Below are positions 28,700 through 37,417 of a stretch of DNA of 64,000 nucleotides, piece after piece; within the stretch, counting starts at the first letter, position 1; each line of letters opens with the position of its first letter. The DNA lies in assembly GCA_016717145.1 (NCBI GenBank), contig JADKGD010000006.1, positions 204,545 to 268,544 on the forward strand. Direction: 5' to 3'. This stretch comes from Saprospiraceae bacterium. GTDB taxonomy: Bacteria; Bacteroidota; Bacteroidia; Chitinophagales; Saprospiraceae. The notes under the pieces were generated by a model, which was not told where the DNA came from, did not search any database, and was given only the letters and a program-made list of their open reading frames with translations. A program made the position numbers and the translations under genes.

Positions 28700-30023
28700 G
28701 CTAGGATGACTGAACGATACGAAGTATTCGAGTGAATCCGCCTTTGGCGGACTCGAAAGTGAAGGAACCAGCCAATACCTTGGCTGGCTTAGGCTGAATC
28801 GGTTCGATTCCCCTTAAGACAAAAAAAAGAACCAAAGTAACATCTTCAACTCAATTATAGTAGCTCGTAGGATGACTGAACGATACGAAGTATTCGAGTG
28901 AATCCGCCTTTGGCGGACTCGAAAGTGAAGGAACCAGCCAATACCTTGGCTGGCTTAGGCTGCATAGGGTTCGATTCCGCTTAAGACAAAAAAGCCAAAG
29001 TAACAACTTTGACTCCTTTTGTAGCTCGTAGGATGACTGAATGGTGATGCCTTAGGCAGCAAACGAGTGAAAGATTTCACTCGTTAATGAAGGAACCAGC
29101 CAATACCTTGGCTGGCTTAGGCTGCATGGGGTTCGATTCCCCTTAAGACAAAAAAAAAAGCCAAAGTAACAACTTTGACTCCTTTTTTGTAGCTCGTAGG
29201 ATGACTGAATGGTGATGCCTTAGGCAGCAAACGAGTGAATCCGCCTTTCACTCGTTAATGAAGGAACCAGCCAATACCTTGGCTGGCTTAGGCTGCATGG
29301 GGTTCGATTCCCCTTAAGACAAAAAAAAAAGTCAAAGTAACATCTTCAACTCAATTATAGTAGCTCGTAGGATGACTGAATGGTGATGCCTTAGGCAGCA
29401 AACGAGTGAATCCGCCTTTGGCGGACTCGTTAATGAAGGAACCAGCCAATACCTTGGCTGGCTTAGGCTGCATGGGTTCGATTCCCATTAAGACAAAAAA
29501 AAAAGCCAAAGTAACAACTTTGACTCTTTTTGTAGCTCGTAGGATGACTGGAATGGTGATGCCTTAGTCAGCAAACGAGTGAATCCGCCTTTGGCGGACT
29601 CGTTAATGAAGGAACCAGCCAATACTTTGGCTGGCTTAGGCTGCATGGGGTTCGATTCCCTTAACTCAAAATAAAAAGAGCCAAAGTAACAACTTTGGCT
29701 CTTTCTGGTAGCTCGTAGGATGACTGAACGATACGAAGTATTCGGGTGAAAGATTTCACTAGGAAGGAACCAGCCAATACCTTGGCTGGCTTAGGCTGCA
29801 TGGGGTTCGATTCCCCTTAAGACAAAAAAAGAGCCAAAGTAACAACTTTGCCTCTTTCTTGGGTAGCTCGTAGGATGACTGAACGATACGAAGTATTCGA
29901 GTGAAAGATTTCACTCGAAAGTGAAGGAACCAGCCAATACCTTGGCTGGCTTAGGCTGCATGGGGTTCGATTCCCCTTAAGACAAAAAAAAAGAGCCAAA
30001 GTAACAACTTTGCCTCTTAATTT
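28700..30023 (+). repeat. Array of eight structured ~165-bp units ending at tRNA-Glu
   Basis: Unit cores begin near 28700, 28860, 29021, 29189, 29360, 29532, 29708 and 29863. Each complete unit opens with GTAGCTCGTAGG, identical to the complement of the tRNA-Glu 3' end that follows at 30024; unit 1 keeps only GCTAGG. Next come a variable hairpin, a second hairpin, the perfect hairpin CCAGCCAATACCTTGGCTGG and a T-arm-like GGGGTTCGATTCCCC. Each unit then closes with TTAAGAC (unit 6 TTAACTC), an A-tract and a terminator-like hairpin around GCCAAAGT-AACA-ACTTTGGC. Spacings are 155-176 bp. No credible reading frame spans the units, so they look non-coding but structured. Confidence 0.9.
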
Positions 30024-30024
30024 G

Positions 30025-30096
30025 TAGCTCGTAGGGGAATCGAACCCCTGTTACCAGGATGAAAACCTGGCGTCCTAACCGCTGGACGAACGAGCC
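30025..30096 (-). tRNA. tRNA-Glu (anticodon TTC)
   Basis: On the minus strand the gene starts GGCTCGT and ends ACGAGCTA (7-bp acceptor with one G-U at the first pair, discriminator A). The anticodon arm CCAGGTTTTCATCCTGG gives anticodon TTC, and the T arm is AGGGGTTCGATTCCCCT. CCA is not encoded. It is followed on the minus strand by a hairpin-plus-T-tract terminator that is also the last repeat-array terminator. Confidence 0.96.
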
Positions 30097-30113
30097 ATTT
30101 TTCTAAAGCGATG

Positions 30114-30143
30114 CAAAGATATACAGATTAGCAATATTACAAA
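30114..30143 (-). promoter_or_regulatory. Promoter of tRNA-Glu
   Basis: On the minus strand TTTG (30140-30143), an 18-base spacer and TATCTTTG (30114-30121) match the Bacteroidota -33/-7 promoter, 17 bases before the tRNA 5' end. Confidence 0.65.
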
Positions 30144-30197
30144 AAGCTTTTACAACTATTTTCAAAAAATAAATCTACCCATTGATCAATACAGACT

Positions 30198-31826
30198 TTA
30201 AGTCAGCAATATATAAAGGATCTGTGCAAATAGTATCTTCATAATCAATGAGATAGGAAACATAAAGGCATATCCAATCGCTGGAACCCTATTTCTGGTA
30301 ATGTCAGTAGCAAAATCAAGGATGGCCGGTTGATTGGAAATGAAGCCCAAAAGCAAAGAGTAAGGTATCTTTATAAACTTATAACCCACCCAAAGACTCA
30401 ATAAAGCCGAAACAATACTTAAAAAAGTACCTGCCAAAAATATTTTCATCCAGGCACCATCACTGAAACTATCAAGCAAAGTATTGCCCGACCTGATGCC
30501 TATCACGGCCAATAACAAGGTAAGACCCAATTGATTGAGTGTAATATTGGAACCGTAAGGCAAAGTCCAGACTATAGGTCCTGTCCTTCTTAAAGTGCCC
30601 AAAAGCAAACCTATTACCAAAGGTCCACCCGCAAAACCCAATTTGAATACAAGGCCTCCCGGAAGTTTGAATTCAATCATTCCCAATATCAAACCAAGGG
30701 CAATACCCAATCCAAAAGAAAATATGTCAATCTTACTGGAAGCATAATAGCTGTCACCAAATAATTTTTGTATTTCTTTAATGTCTTTCCGTTTAGCGAC
30801 AAATCTGATCCTGTCACCCATTTCGAGAATGGTATCGCCTTTTGCAAGCATCTCAACATCACCACGCCTGATCCGGGTAATGATGGCGCTGAATTTTTCC
30901 TGAAGATTGAGTGCTGACAACTCTTTGCCTACTACATCCGGGTTGGAGACAAAGATACGGACGACGTCATATTCTTTCCGGTCATTTGACAAACTATAAT
31001 CAGCCTCTTTGCCTAAGATATTTTGCACTTCGTCCAGATCTTCCTGAGTGCCTACCAATATGATCTTGTCGCCTACCCTCAAACTGGTATCCCAAGTGGA
31101 TAAAATAGTACCATGCAATTGACTATCTACACGGCCAAATACAATATTCCAGTTATGCGTTTTGATGATGTCACGCAATGGTTTATTAGCCATTTCAGCA
31201 TTAGTGATTTCAATGGTTCTGTGCGTTAAATCTTCATCCAGAGGATAATCTTTTCGCAATATTTCCTTCTCTGCCTTGTAATCTATTTTCAAAAAACGCT
31301 CCATTATTTTGATCGCTATCATAACACCAAGCACACCCATAGGATATGAAAAAGTATAACCAACGACCAGATGATTGATACTTAATGGATCTCTGTTACC
31401 TTGTAAATTTATCATATCAATGACTGCTGCAAGCGCAGTAGTATTTGTCGAACTACCGGAATACATACCAATGATGGTTTCCTTATCAAAATTCATGGTT
31501 GCAAATATCGCAACAGTAACTATTGCTGAAAGCGTCAACATTAACATTACAAAACTGATATCACGCCAGCCATTTTTTTTAAAAGATTGAAAAAAAGCAG
31601 GTCCGGAACGTAAGCCAATAGAATATACAAAAAAAACAATGCCGATCTGAAAAATGATCTCGGGTACACTAAATGCAGGATCCATGGCACCAAATGCCAA
31701 GCCCACAAATAACACCGCTGCAGTGCCAAGTCCTGTACCCTTAATTTTAATATTGCCGACCAGGTAGCCTATTGCCGCTACAATAAAAAGCAATAACAAT
31801 GGATTTTCTTTTAAAAATATGTTCAT
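30198..31826 (-). CDS. Aspartate:alanine exchanger family transporter (AspT/YidE-like)
   Basis: This 542-residue inner-membrane protein has the two-halved layout of the family. An N-terminal bundle of helices (LLLLFIVAAIGYLVGNIKIK, IIFQIGIVFFVYSIGLRSGP) contains GMYSGSSTNTTALAAV. It is followed by two cytosolic TrkA-C domains (residues ~200-380; KIILVGTQEDLDEV, DRIRFVAKRKDIKEI). The second helix bundle contains LTLLLAVIGIRSGNTLLDSF and NQPAILDFATD. The transported anion is unknown. The Smr-domain gene precedes it by 36 bp on the same strand. Confidence 0.9.
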   Translation of the reverse strand: MNIFLKENPLLLLFIVAAIGYLVGNIKIKGTGLGTAAVLFVGLAFGAMDPAFSVPEIIFQIGIVFFVYSIGLRSGPAFFQSFKKNGWRDISFVMLMLTLSAIVTVAIFATMNFDKETIIGMYSGSSTNTTALAAVIDMINLQGNRDPLSINHLVVGYTFSYPMGVLGVMIAIKIMERFLKIDYKAEKEILRKDYPLDEDLTHRTIEITNAEMANKPLRDIIKTHNWNIVFGRVDSQLHGTILSTWDTSLRVGDKIILVGTQEDLDEVQNILGKEADYSLSNDRKEYDVVRIFVSNPDVVGKELSALNLQEKFSAIITRIRRGDVEMLAKGDTILEMGDRIRFVAKRKDIKEIQKLFGDSYYASSKIDIFSFGLGIALGLILGMIEFKLPGGLVFKLGFAGGPLVIGLLLGTLRRTGPIVWTLPYGSNITLNQLGLTLLLAVIGIRSGNTLLDSFSDGAWMKIFLAGTFLSIVSALLSLWVGYKFIKIPYSLLLGFISNQPAILDFATDITRNRVPAIGYAFMFPISLIMKILFAQILYILLT

Positions 31827-31862
31827 GACTCTTTAACTTATTAACGATGATCTTTGTGTCTG

Positions 31863-32366
31863 TCACAACCAGACTTCGACTGCGCCACCATTGTTTTTTG
31901 AAAAGGTGAAACGAATTTGCGGTATGTTTTTTAAAAGATGTTCAATCTCTGATTTGAGTACGCCCTGACCTATGCCGTGGATGATTGTCACCACCGGGTA
32001 ATTTTTTTCCATCGCTTCCTGCAAAAATTCATTACACTTTTGACGTTCAAAATCCAGGATTCTTGATGGCAATTCATTTTCCATATGTGGGGCCAATTTT
32101 TCTATGTGAAGATCGATGGTGTTGAATACCGTAACGACAAGTTTTTTTGATGCTACTGCAGGCTTTTCTTCTTCCATCATTTTATGTATATCAGGGAAAT
32201 GCTCTTTTTCAGGAATTAATTCCAGATCTCCTTCCATAACCAAAAACACTTTGCCGTCAATCAAAATGCGCGCCTTTCCTGAACTGTTGACCCCTTGAAA
32301 CCGACCTGACACCTTTGTGTGTTTTATAAAAACTTCATCGCCAATCCATAAATCCTTTATATCCAT
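31863..32366 (-). CDS. Smr-domain protein (MutS2 C-terminal-like)
   Basis: This 167-residue protein begins with a small beta-barrel-like N-terminal part (DLWIGDEVFIKHTKVSG, ARILIDGKVFLV). It ends in an Smr domain with TIDLHIEKL (the D-L-H motif) and VVTIIHGIGQGVLKSEI (the H-G-x-G motif). Smr domains nick or bind nucleic acids. It lies 4 bp downstream of the HhH/barrel gene and 36 bp upstream of the transporter on the minus strand, so these three may be one transcript. Confidence 0.85.
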   Translation of the reverse strand: MDIKDLWIGDEVFIKHTKVSGRFQGVNSSGKARILIDGKVFLVMEGDLELIPEKEHFPDIHKMMEEEKPAVASKKLVVTVFNTIDLHIEKLAPHMENELPSRILDFERQKCNEFLQEAMEKNYPVVTIIHGIGQGVLKSEIEHLLKNIPQIRFTFSKNNGGAVEVWL

Positions 32367-32370
32367 GTCA

Positions 32371-34432
32371 CTAAAATCTTATTTTGAATTGTGTCTTTAT
32401 CTCTGTTCGGGTATTGCCGGCGATAAAATCATTCCCCGAACCAATACCATTCACGTTTTGAAGATAAGTGCGACCAACCCTAAATTCCCATGTGTAATTA
32501 CGGCCTATTCTGCATTTGGTGGTGATGTAAAATCGCGAACCTCTGTTTTGGAAAAATGGGATATAAAATTCGTATTGCATATCATTTTCATATGCATAAA
32601 TCCGCGCATTAAAATCGTTGATATCAAAAACGGCATATCTTGCCGTAAACGAAAAAGGCTTGGCAATCGGTTTATACATGATATCCTGATACAATAAATA
32701 CCCATTGGATACAACACCTGCTTTCTGAAAATAAGACAGCTCGGCCCTTTGTCTGATTTCCCATTCTTTGGTGACTTTTACACTCAGGTGGGCTCTTAAA
32801 CGTTGCAATATTTGTTGTTCAGGATAATCTATAATTTGTTCATTACTGGTATTGCCCAGCTTTTGCTCGTATCGGTATTGCACATAAAAATCCAATTTTC
32901 TTTTTTGGGTATAGGCTATTTTAAACAAAAACTCCTTTCCATCTGTAGGCCCGTCGCGACGATAACTTATCCAGGGATTTTCCCAGAGATCGGCATATGT
33001 ACTCACAATTATATTTTTAAATGGTCGTATCTCCATACCAAGATACAAACCTTTTTCATTGACGGGATTGCTTGATTCAGCAAATGCATTTGCATTAAGT
33101 GCCTGATATTCGGCATCATAATTTCTATACATTAATGACAAATCAATCTTTCTGTCAAGGCCCATTAATAAGCCGTGCAATTGAGCAGTACCACCATTGT
33201 CACTGGCAGCTACTTCACCAAAAAATGTAAGATTTCTATATCTCCAACTATAATCAAAACTGGTATTCAACAATTTATCCCCATTAAACTGATACTTTTT
33301 ATACAATTGTTCATCACGAATCAAGGGGGCATCAAATGTTGTATACATGGCATTGGCAGCAATTTTGAAATCTCTTATTTTATACTGCAATTTACCCCCA
33401 ACATTTGTCTGATGAATCGAATTTTTATTACTTATCTCAGAAGGCGTCCTGTGAAATCCATCAAATCTGATGGAACCAAATGAGTCAAAATCAGTATTTT
33501 CCGAGGTATCCCTGTCTACTGTGGCATCAATTGGTCTGTAAGAAGCAAAGCTGGCCAATTCTATGTTTTTGTTCAGATTTAAAATAATGCCACCGCCTCT
33601 GAAATAATTTACTTCGTTTACAGAACTATAAGGTCGGATGGTACGACCTGATTTTTTAACATTAAGTACAAAAGATGATTTGCCTGTTCCAAAATCATTA
33701 TGCAGTATTAATCCTTGTCCCAGGCTTACTGAAAAATCACCGAGTGAAACTGCACTTATGGTTTTATTGATATTTTGGGCATAAAAAAAAGGAATTAAAA
33801 TCAAAACCGTATTTGCTGGCTCCGGAAAATAACTGCTCTCCGGGATCTTTTTCTAATGTAAAACCTGCTTTAAATAATTGTCCGAATTCGTATCTGTATC
33901 GAACATAAAGGTGATTTGGATCACCCAAATATGGAGCTTGTCCGTTTCCATCTTTCTGAAAACCTTTGCGATCTTCTAGCACCCTTTTACCTTTAATAAA
34001 CAATGTCGATGTACCATTCTTAAGTGCATCCTTAAAATCGAGATTAAAATCGGATGCCGCTATTTCGCATTTTAAAAATGGCGTAACATTTTTTATTGTT
34101 GCTAAATCCCATGAGGGTATTGCCTGCAACTCATAAATACTTAAAAAATTGCCGAACTGAATGCGATAAGTCATAAAATTGGCAATTTGAATTTCGTTTA
34201 ATAGATACATATCCCGAAATTCCTGCTCGGTAGCGGAATTAATATTAACAGGTTTTTCAAAGTAGTAATTCAGGTTTTCAAGGATAGTATTATAATCAAA
34301 ATTTTCTGCGTCGGTAGATTCTAAAAAATCTTCAATAATATTAGAAATAAGGTTATTACTCTGAGATTCTTCCTGCGCAAAAGAAACAGACCACAAAGCC
34401 ATACTAAGAATAATAAATAAACTAAACCGCAT
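32371..34432 (-). CDS. Exported helix-hairpin-helix protein with predicted outer-membrane barrel, single frameshift
   Basis: The start at 34432 gives signal peptide MRFSLFIILSMALWSVSFAQ. Residues ~45-115 carry ComEA-like helix-hairpin-helix repeats (PVNINSATEQEFRDMYLLNE, FLSIYELQAIPSWDLATI). The rest has barrel-type strands (YVRYRYEFGQLFKAGFTLEK, LDFYVQYRYEQKLG) and ends KTQFKIRF with a terminal Phe. The frame is broken in the A8 run at 33783-33790; seven A's restore DFNSFFYAQNINKTISAVSL. The joined protein is about 687 residues. HhH motifs usually bind DNA, so an outer-membrane DNA-handling role is possible, but this is inference. Confidence 0.8.
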
Positions 34433-34836
34433 GTTAAAAGTATAAATCATAAAGATATTTACAATTTCTGAAAATCTAATTAAATATAGTAGAAGTTATC
34501 GTTTTTTACAAAAATCTGAGTCGTAGCATGATATGTAGTATTTTTTTTTGAAAAAGAATTAAAAATAAAATTTTGACTCAGAGTTAAAATTTTAGCATTA
34601 ACATTATAAATAAAAAAATATATATCATAGTTCAAAATTATATTTTACCTTTTTATAAATATCAACAAATTATAACTTTCCTTCATTACTTGAATCAAAA
34701 TATTAATAAAAAATTATTTCACATTTTTACATACAATTCAAGAAATCGTTTTAAATTTGTCGTGTCGCCCGATGATAATTACACTTTGTTTGGATTATTT
34801 TACAAAAATTTTATTCCTTAATTTAAATTTTACATT
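34433..34836 (+). other. Non-coding AT-rich region upstream of the M43 protease
   Basis: No gene is seen. It lies between divergent genes and should contain both promoters. TACACTTTG at about 34781-34789 resembles a -7 element with one extra base. Confidence 0.4.
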
Positions 34837-36759
34837 ATGAAGTTATTCTTATCATGGGTAATTTTTGCCCTTACTTTTGTTAATTATCTTTCAGGTCAAC
34901 GCAATTGTGGTGCTATGGAAGTACTTGATCGTCAAATCAAAGAAAATCCGGCTCTACTTCAAAAAATGAATGAAGTAGAAAAAGAGATTCAGGATTATAT
35001 TAGAAAAAACCCTAACGGAAGTGGCGAACGGTTTGTCATAACCATTCCTACTGTGGTGCATGTTCTGTATCGCACTTCCTCAGAAAATATTTCTGATGCG
35101 CAGATTCAATCACAATTGGATGTAATGAATTTTGATTTCAGCGCTACAAATAGTGATGTTTCTCTGACTCCTGCCCTCTTCTCCGGTGTTGTGGCAAATG
35201 CTGAAGTACAGTTCTGTCTGGCAAAACAAACACCTACAGGTGGTGCAACAACAGGTATTAACAGAAAAAGTACCACCCTATCAAGTTGGGGTACAAATGA
35301 TAACGTAAAAAGGGCAGCCCAAGGTGGTATTGATCCCTGGAACGCAAATAATTATTTAAATCTTTGGGTTTGTAATATAGGTGGAGGCATCTTGGGATAT
35401 GCACAGTTTCCCGGTGGCAGTCTTGCAACTGATGGTGTAGTCATAGATTACAGATATTTTGGTACCATTGGCACAGCTACTGCTCCATTTAATAAAGGCA
35501 GAACAGCTACCCATGAAGTGGGACACTGGCTCAATTTAAGACATATCTGGGGCGACGCAAACTGCGGTAGTGACTTAGTTAGCGATACACCTGTACATAA
35601 CACCTCAAACTTCGGTTGTCCAGCTAGCGGGCATTTATCTACCTGTACTGGTAGCCCAGTTGAAATGACCATGAATTATATGGATTATACTGATGATGCC
35701 TGTATGTACATGTTCTCTTCAGGCCAAAAGATAAGAATGAGGACAGTTTTGGAAGGTAATGGCTCGAGGGCAAGTCTTCAAAACTCTCCTGGTTGTATGG
35801 CGCCATCAGGTGGAGGAAGTTGCGCTGCTCCTGCGGGACTTTCAGTAAGCGGAATTACAACATCTGCTGCTAACTGCAGTTGGTCAGCAGTCTCAGGTGC
35901 AGTTAATTATACTTTTGAATACAAGCTTAATACATCGTCTACATGGACAGTACAGACGCTTACCGGTACTTCTGTAAGCCTGTCAGGTTTAACGGCTGGT
36001 ACACTATATAATACAAGGGTAAAAACAACTTGTGGTACTACATCAAGTGCGTATTCGACTACGGTCAATTTTACAACTTTGTCAACTTCGGGTTGTACCG
36101 ACAATTTCGAAAGTAATAATACTAAAAATACATCTGCTCAAATCCTTATCGGTGCTTTAAATAGTGCTAAAATATCAAGCGCATCGGATGTGGATTGGTT
36201 TAAGTTTTCAAATATTTCAACACAACGAAATGTAAAAGTTACTATGACAAATCTCCCTGCAGACTATGATATGGTTTTATACAGAACCAATAACCAGGTT
36301 GGTATATCAGAAAATGCTAACCAGCTCGATGAGCAGATTATATATAATAATAGTCAAAGTGCTGCAACATATTATGTGAAAGTATATGGATATAATGGTG
36401 TGTTCAATAATTCATTATGTTATGCCCTACAAGCCCAGATCAGTAGTTCCGGCTTCAGATCTGATGGCTCGAATGAATTAATCCAAGGAGAATTAGTTAA
36501 AAATGAATTTCTTGTTTTCCCTAATCCTGCTGGTGATGTCGTAACAATGGTCATGCCTTTTGGTCAAACAACAGAAGGTGTCTTAACAGTCATGGACGTA
36601 ACCGGTAAGGTCGTAGCCACCCAAAAAATGTTTGGTGATAAATACGCTACCACATTTACTATGGATGTTTCTCAATTTGATACAGGTTTGTATTTACTTA
36701 ATTTCAGAACAGAAAATGAATCTTATAGCCAGAAATTAGCTATTTCCGGCAGAAGATAA
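34837..36759 (+). CDS. Secreted M43-family zinc metalloprotease with FN3 and T9SS sorting domains
   Basis: This 640-residue protein has a signal peptide (LSWVIFALTFVNYLSGQ). It carries a pappalysin/cytophagalysin catalytic domain with zinc motif HEVGHWLNLRH (His226, Glu227, His230, His236) and the Met-turn region MTMNYMDYTDDACMYMFS. A fibronectin type III domain follows (about 330-412; NCSWSAVSGAVNYTFEYKL), then a PPC-like domain (CTDNFESNNTKNTSAQIL). It ends in a type A sorting domain (VFPNPAGDVVTMVMP ... FDTGLYLLNF). It should be exported and surface-attached or released, degrading proteins. A strong terminator follows the stop. Confidence 0.93.
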   Translation: MKLFLSWVIFALTFVNYLSGQRNCGAMEVLDRQIKENPALLQKMNEVEKEIQDYIRKNPNGSGERFVITIPTVVHVLYRTSSENISDAQIQSQLDVMNFDFSATNSDVSLTPALFSGVVANAEVQFCLAKQTPTGGATTGINRKSTTLSSWGTNDNVKRAAQGGIDPWNANNYLNLWVCNIGGGILGYAQFPGGSLATDGVVIDYRYFGTIGTATAPFNKGRTATHEVGHWLNLRHIWGDANCGSDLVSDTPVHNTSNFGCPASGHLSTCTGSPVEMTMNYMDYTDDACMYMFSSGQKIRMRTVLEGNGSRASLQNSPGCMAPSGGGSCAAPAGLSVSGITTSAANCSWSAVSGAVNYTFEYKLNTSSTWTVQTLTGTSVSLSGLTAGTLYNTRVKTTCGTTSSAYSTTVNFTTLSTSGCTDNFESNNTKNTSAQILIGALNSAKISSASDVDWFKFSNISTQRNVKVTMTNLPADYDMVLYRTNNQVGISENANQLDEQIIYNNSQSAATYYVKVYGYNGVFNNSLCYALQAQISSSGFRSDGSNELIQGELVKNEFLVFPNPAGDVVTMVMPFGQTTEGVLTVMDVTGKVVATQKMFGDKYATTFTMDVSQFDTGLYLLNFRTENESYSQKLAISGRR

Positions 36760-36780
36760 TCGATCATATTTTCAAATTTT

Positions 36781-36819
36781 AAAAAGGTGGTGTCTATTTA
36801 ATTAGATATCACCTTTTTT
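36781..36819 (+). terminator. Terminator after the M43 protease
   Basis: AAAAAGGTGGTGTCTA and TAGATATCACCTTTTTT form a long stem with few mismatches around TTTAAT, with A and T tracts on both sides. It could also serve the minus strand. Confidence 0.75.
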
Positions 36820-36901
36820 ATGTCAAAAATTTTCATTAGAATACTTGATTTAACTTAGGCGAAAATCAGCCGAAGAAATTATTATAACTGTTTATGATAG
36901 T

Positions 36902-37414
36902 TTAACTTCTCAGCATTTTAATCGTCTTCATAGCCCTGTTGACAAAGCCCGACGATCCAAATTCGATTTGATCCTCAATAGCCGTAGCCAGCTCTTCCCT
37001 AAGTTCAGGTATGGTGGAACAAATATTTGCACATACAGTAATGCTAAATGCCCGAATGGCAATTGCTTTTTTCGGATCTGTAATAAACTTAAAACAAATG
37101 TCAAAAATATGTCCCTGAAATTCATCAGGTATAGCCATAAACTGCCAGGTTCTGACTGTATTCCTAATTATAGCGTCATGTAATGGTTTTTCAAGGTTAT
37201 GTATCATACGGGGAAGGTACGGAATCAATAATTCAGGTTGTTTTTCTCCTATGACACCAACAGGCCATGAAGCACGCTGACAGATACGATATTCCTTATC
37301 AAAAAAACAATCCATTAATGCATCAAAATTCAAGGGATTCTGAAGTATGGAGGCTAAAATCTTTTCGCTTGCTATCCTGGAATGTTCTGAAAGCAAGATT
37401 TGTTTTATCTCCAT
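36902..37414 (-). CDS. Hypothetical protein, HEAT-like helical repeats
   Basis: This 170-residue, all-helical protein has no signal peptide. Pairs of helices (LLIPYLPRMIHNLEKPLHDA, IIRNTVRTWQFMAI, AIRAFSITVCANICSTIPEL) resemble HEAT or adaptor-like alpha-solenoid repeats. I do not recognise a specific family. It lies 3 bp downstream of the S9 peptidase gene on the same strand, so it is probably cotranscribed. Confidence 0.65.
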   Translation of the reverse strand: MEIKQILLSEHSRIASEKILASILQNPLNFDALMDCFFDKEYRICQRASWPVGVIGEKQPELLIPYLPRMIHNLEKPLHDAIIRNTVRTWQFMAIPDEFQGHIFDICFKFITDPKKAIAIRAFSITVCANICSTIPELREELATAIEDQIEFGSSGFVNRAMKTIKMLRS

Positions 37415-37417
37415 ACA

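Noticed and set aside
29817..29999. 60-codon open frame on the minus strand inside the array
   Set aside because: It runs through the hairpins and the terminator, has no counterpart kept in the other units, and is explained by the repeat sequence.
28700..30023. CRISPR array
   Set aside because: The repeated part (~120 bp) is much longer than a CRISPR repeat, the intervening parts are themselves repeated, and no cas gene is near.
28700..30023. Tandem tRNA or tmRNA genes because of the GGGGTTCGATTCCCC T-arm
   Set aside because: No 5' acceptor strand complementary to TTAAGAC, no anticodon arm and no tmRNA tag frame could be found; only the T arm and the 12-bp tRNA-Glu end are tRNA-like.
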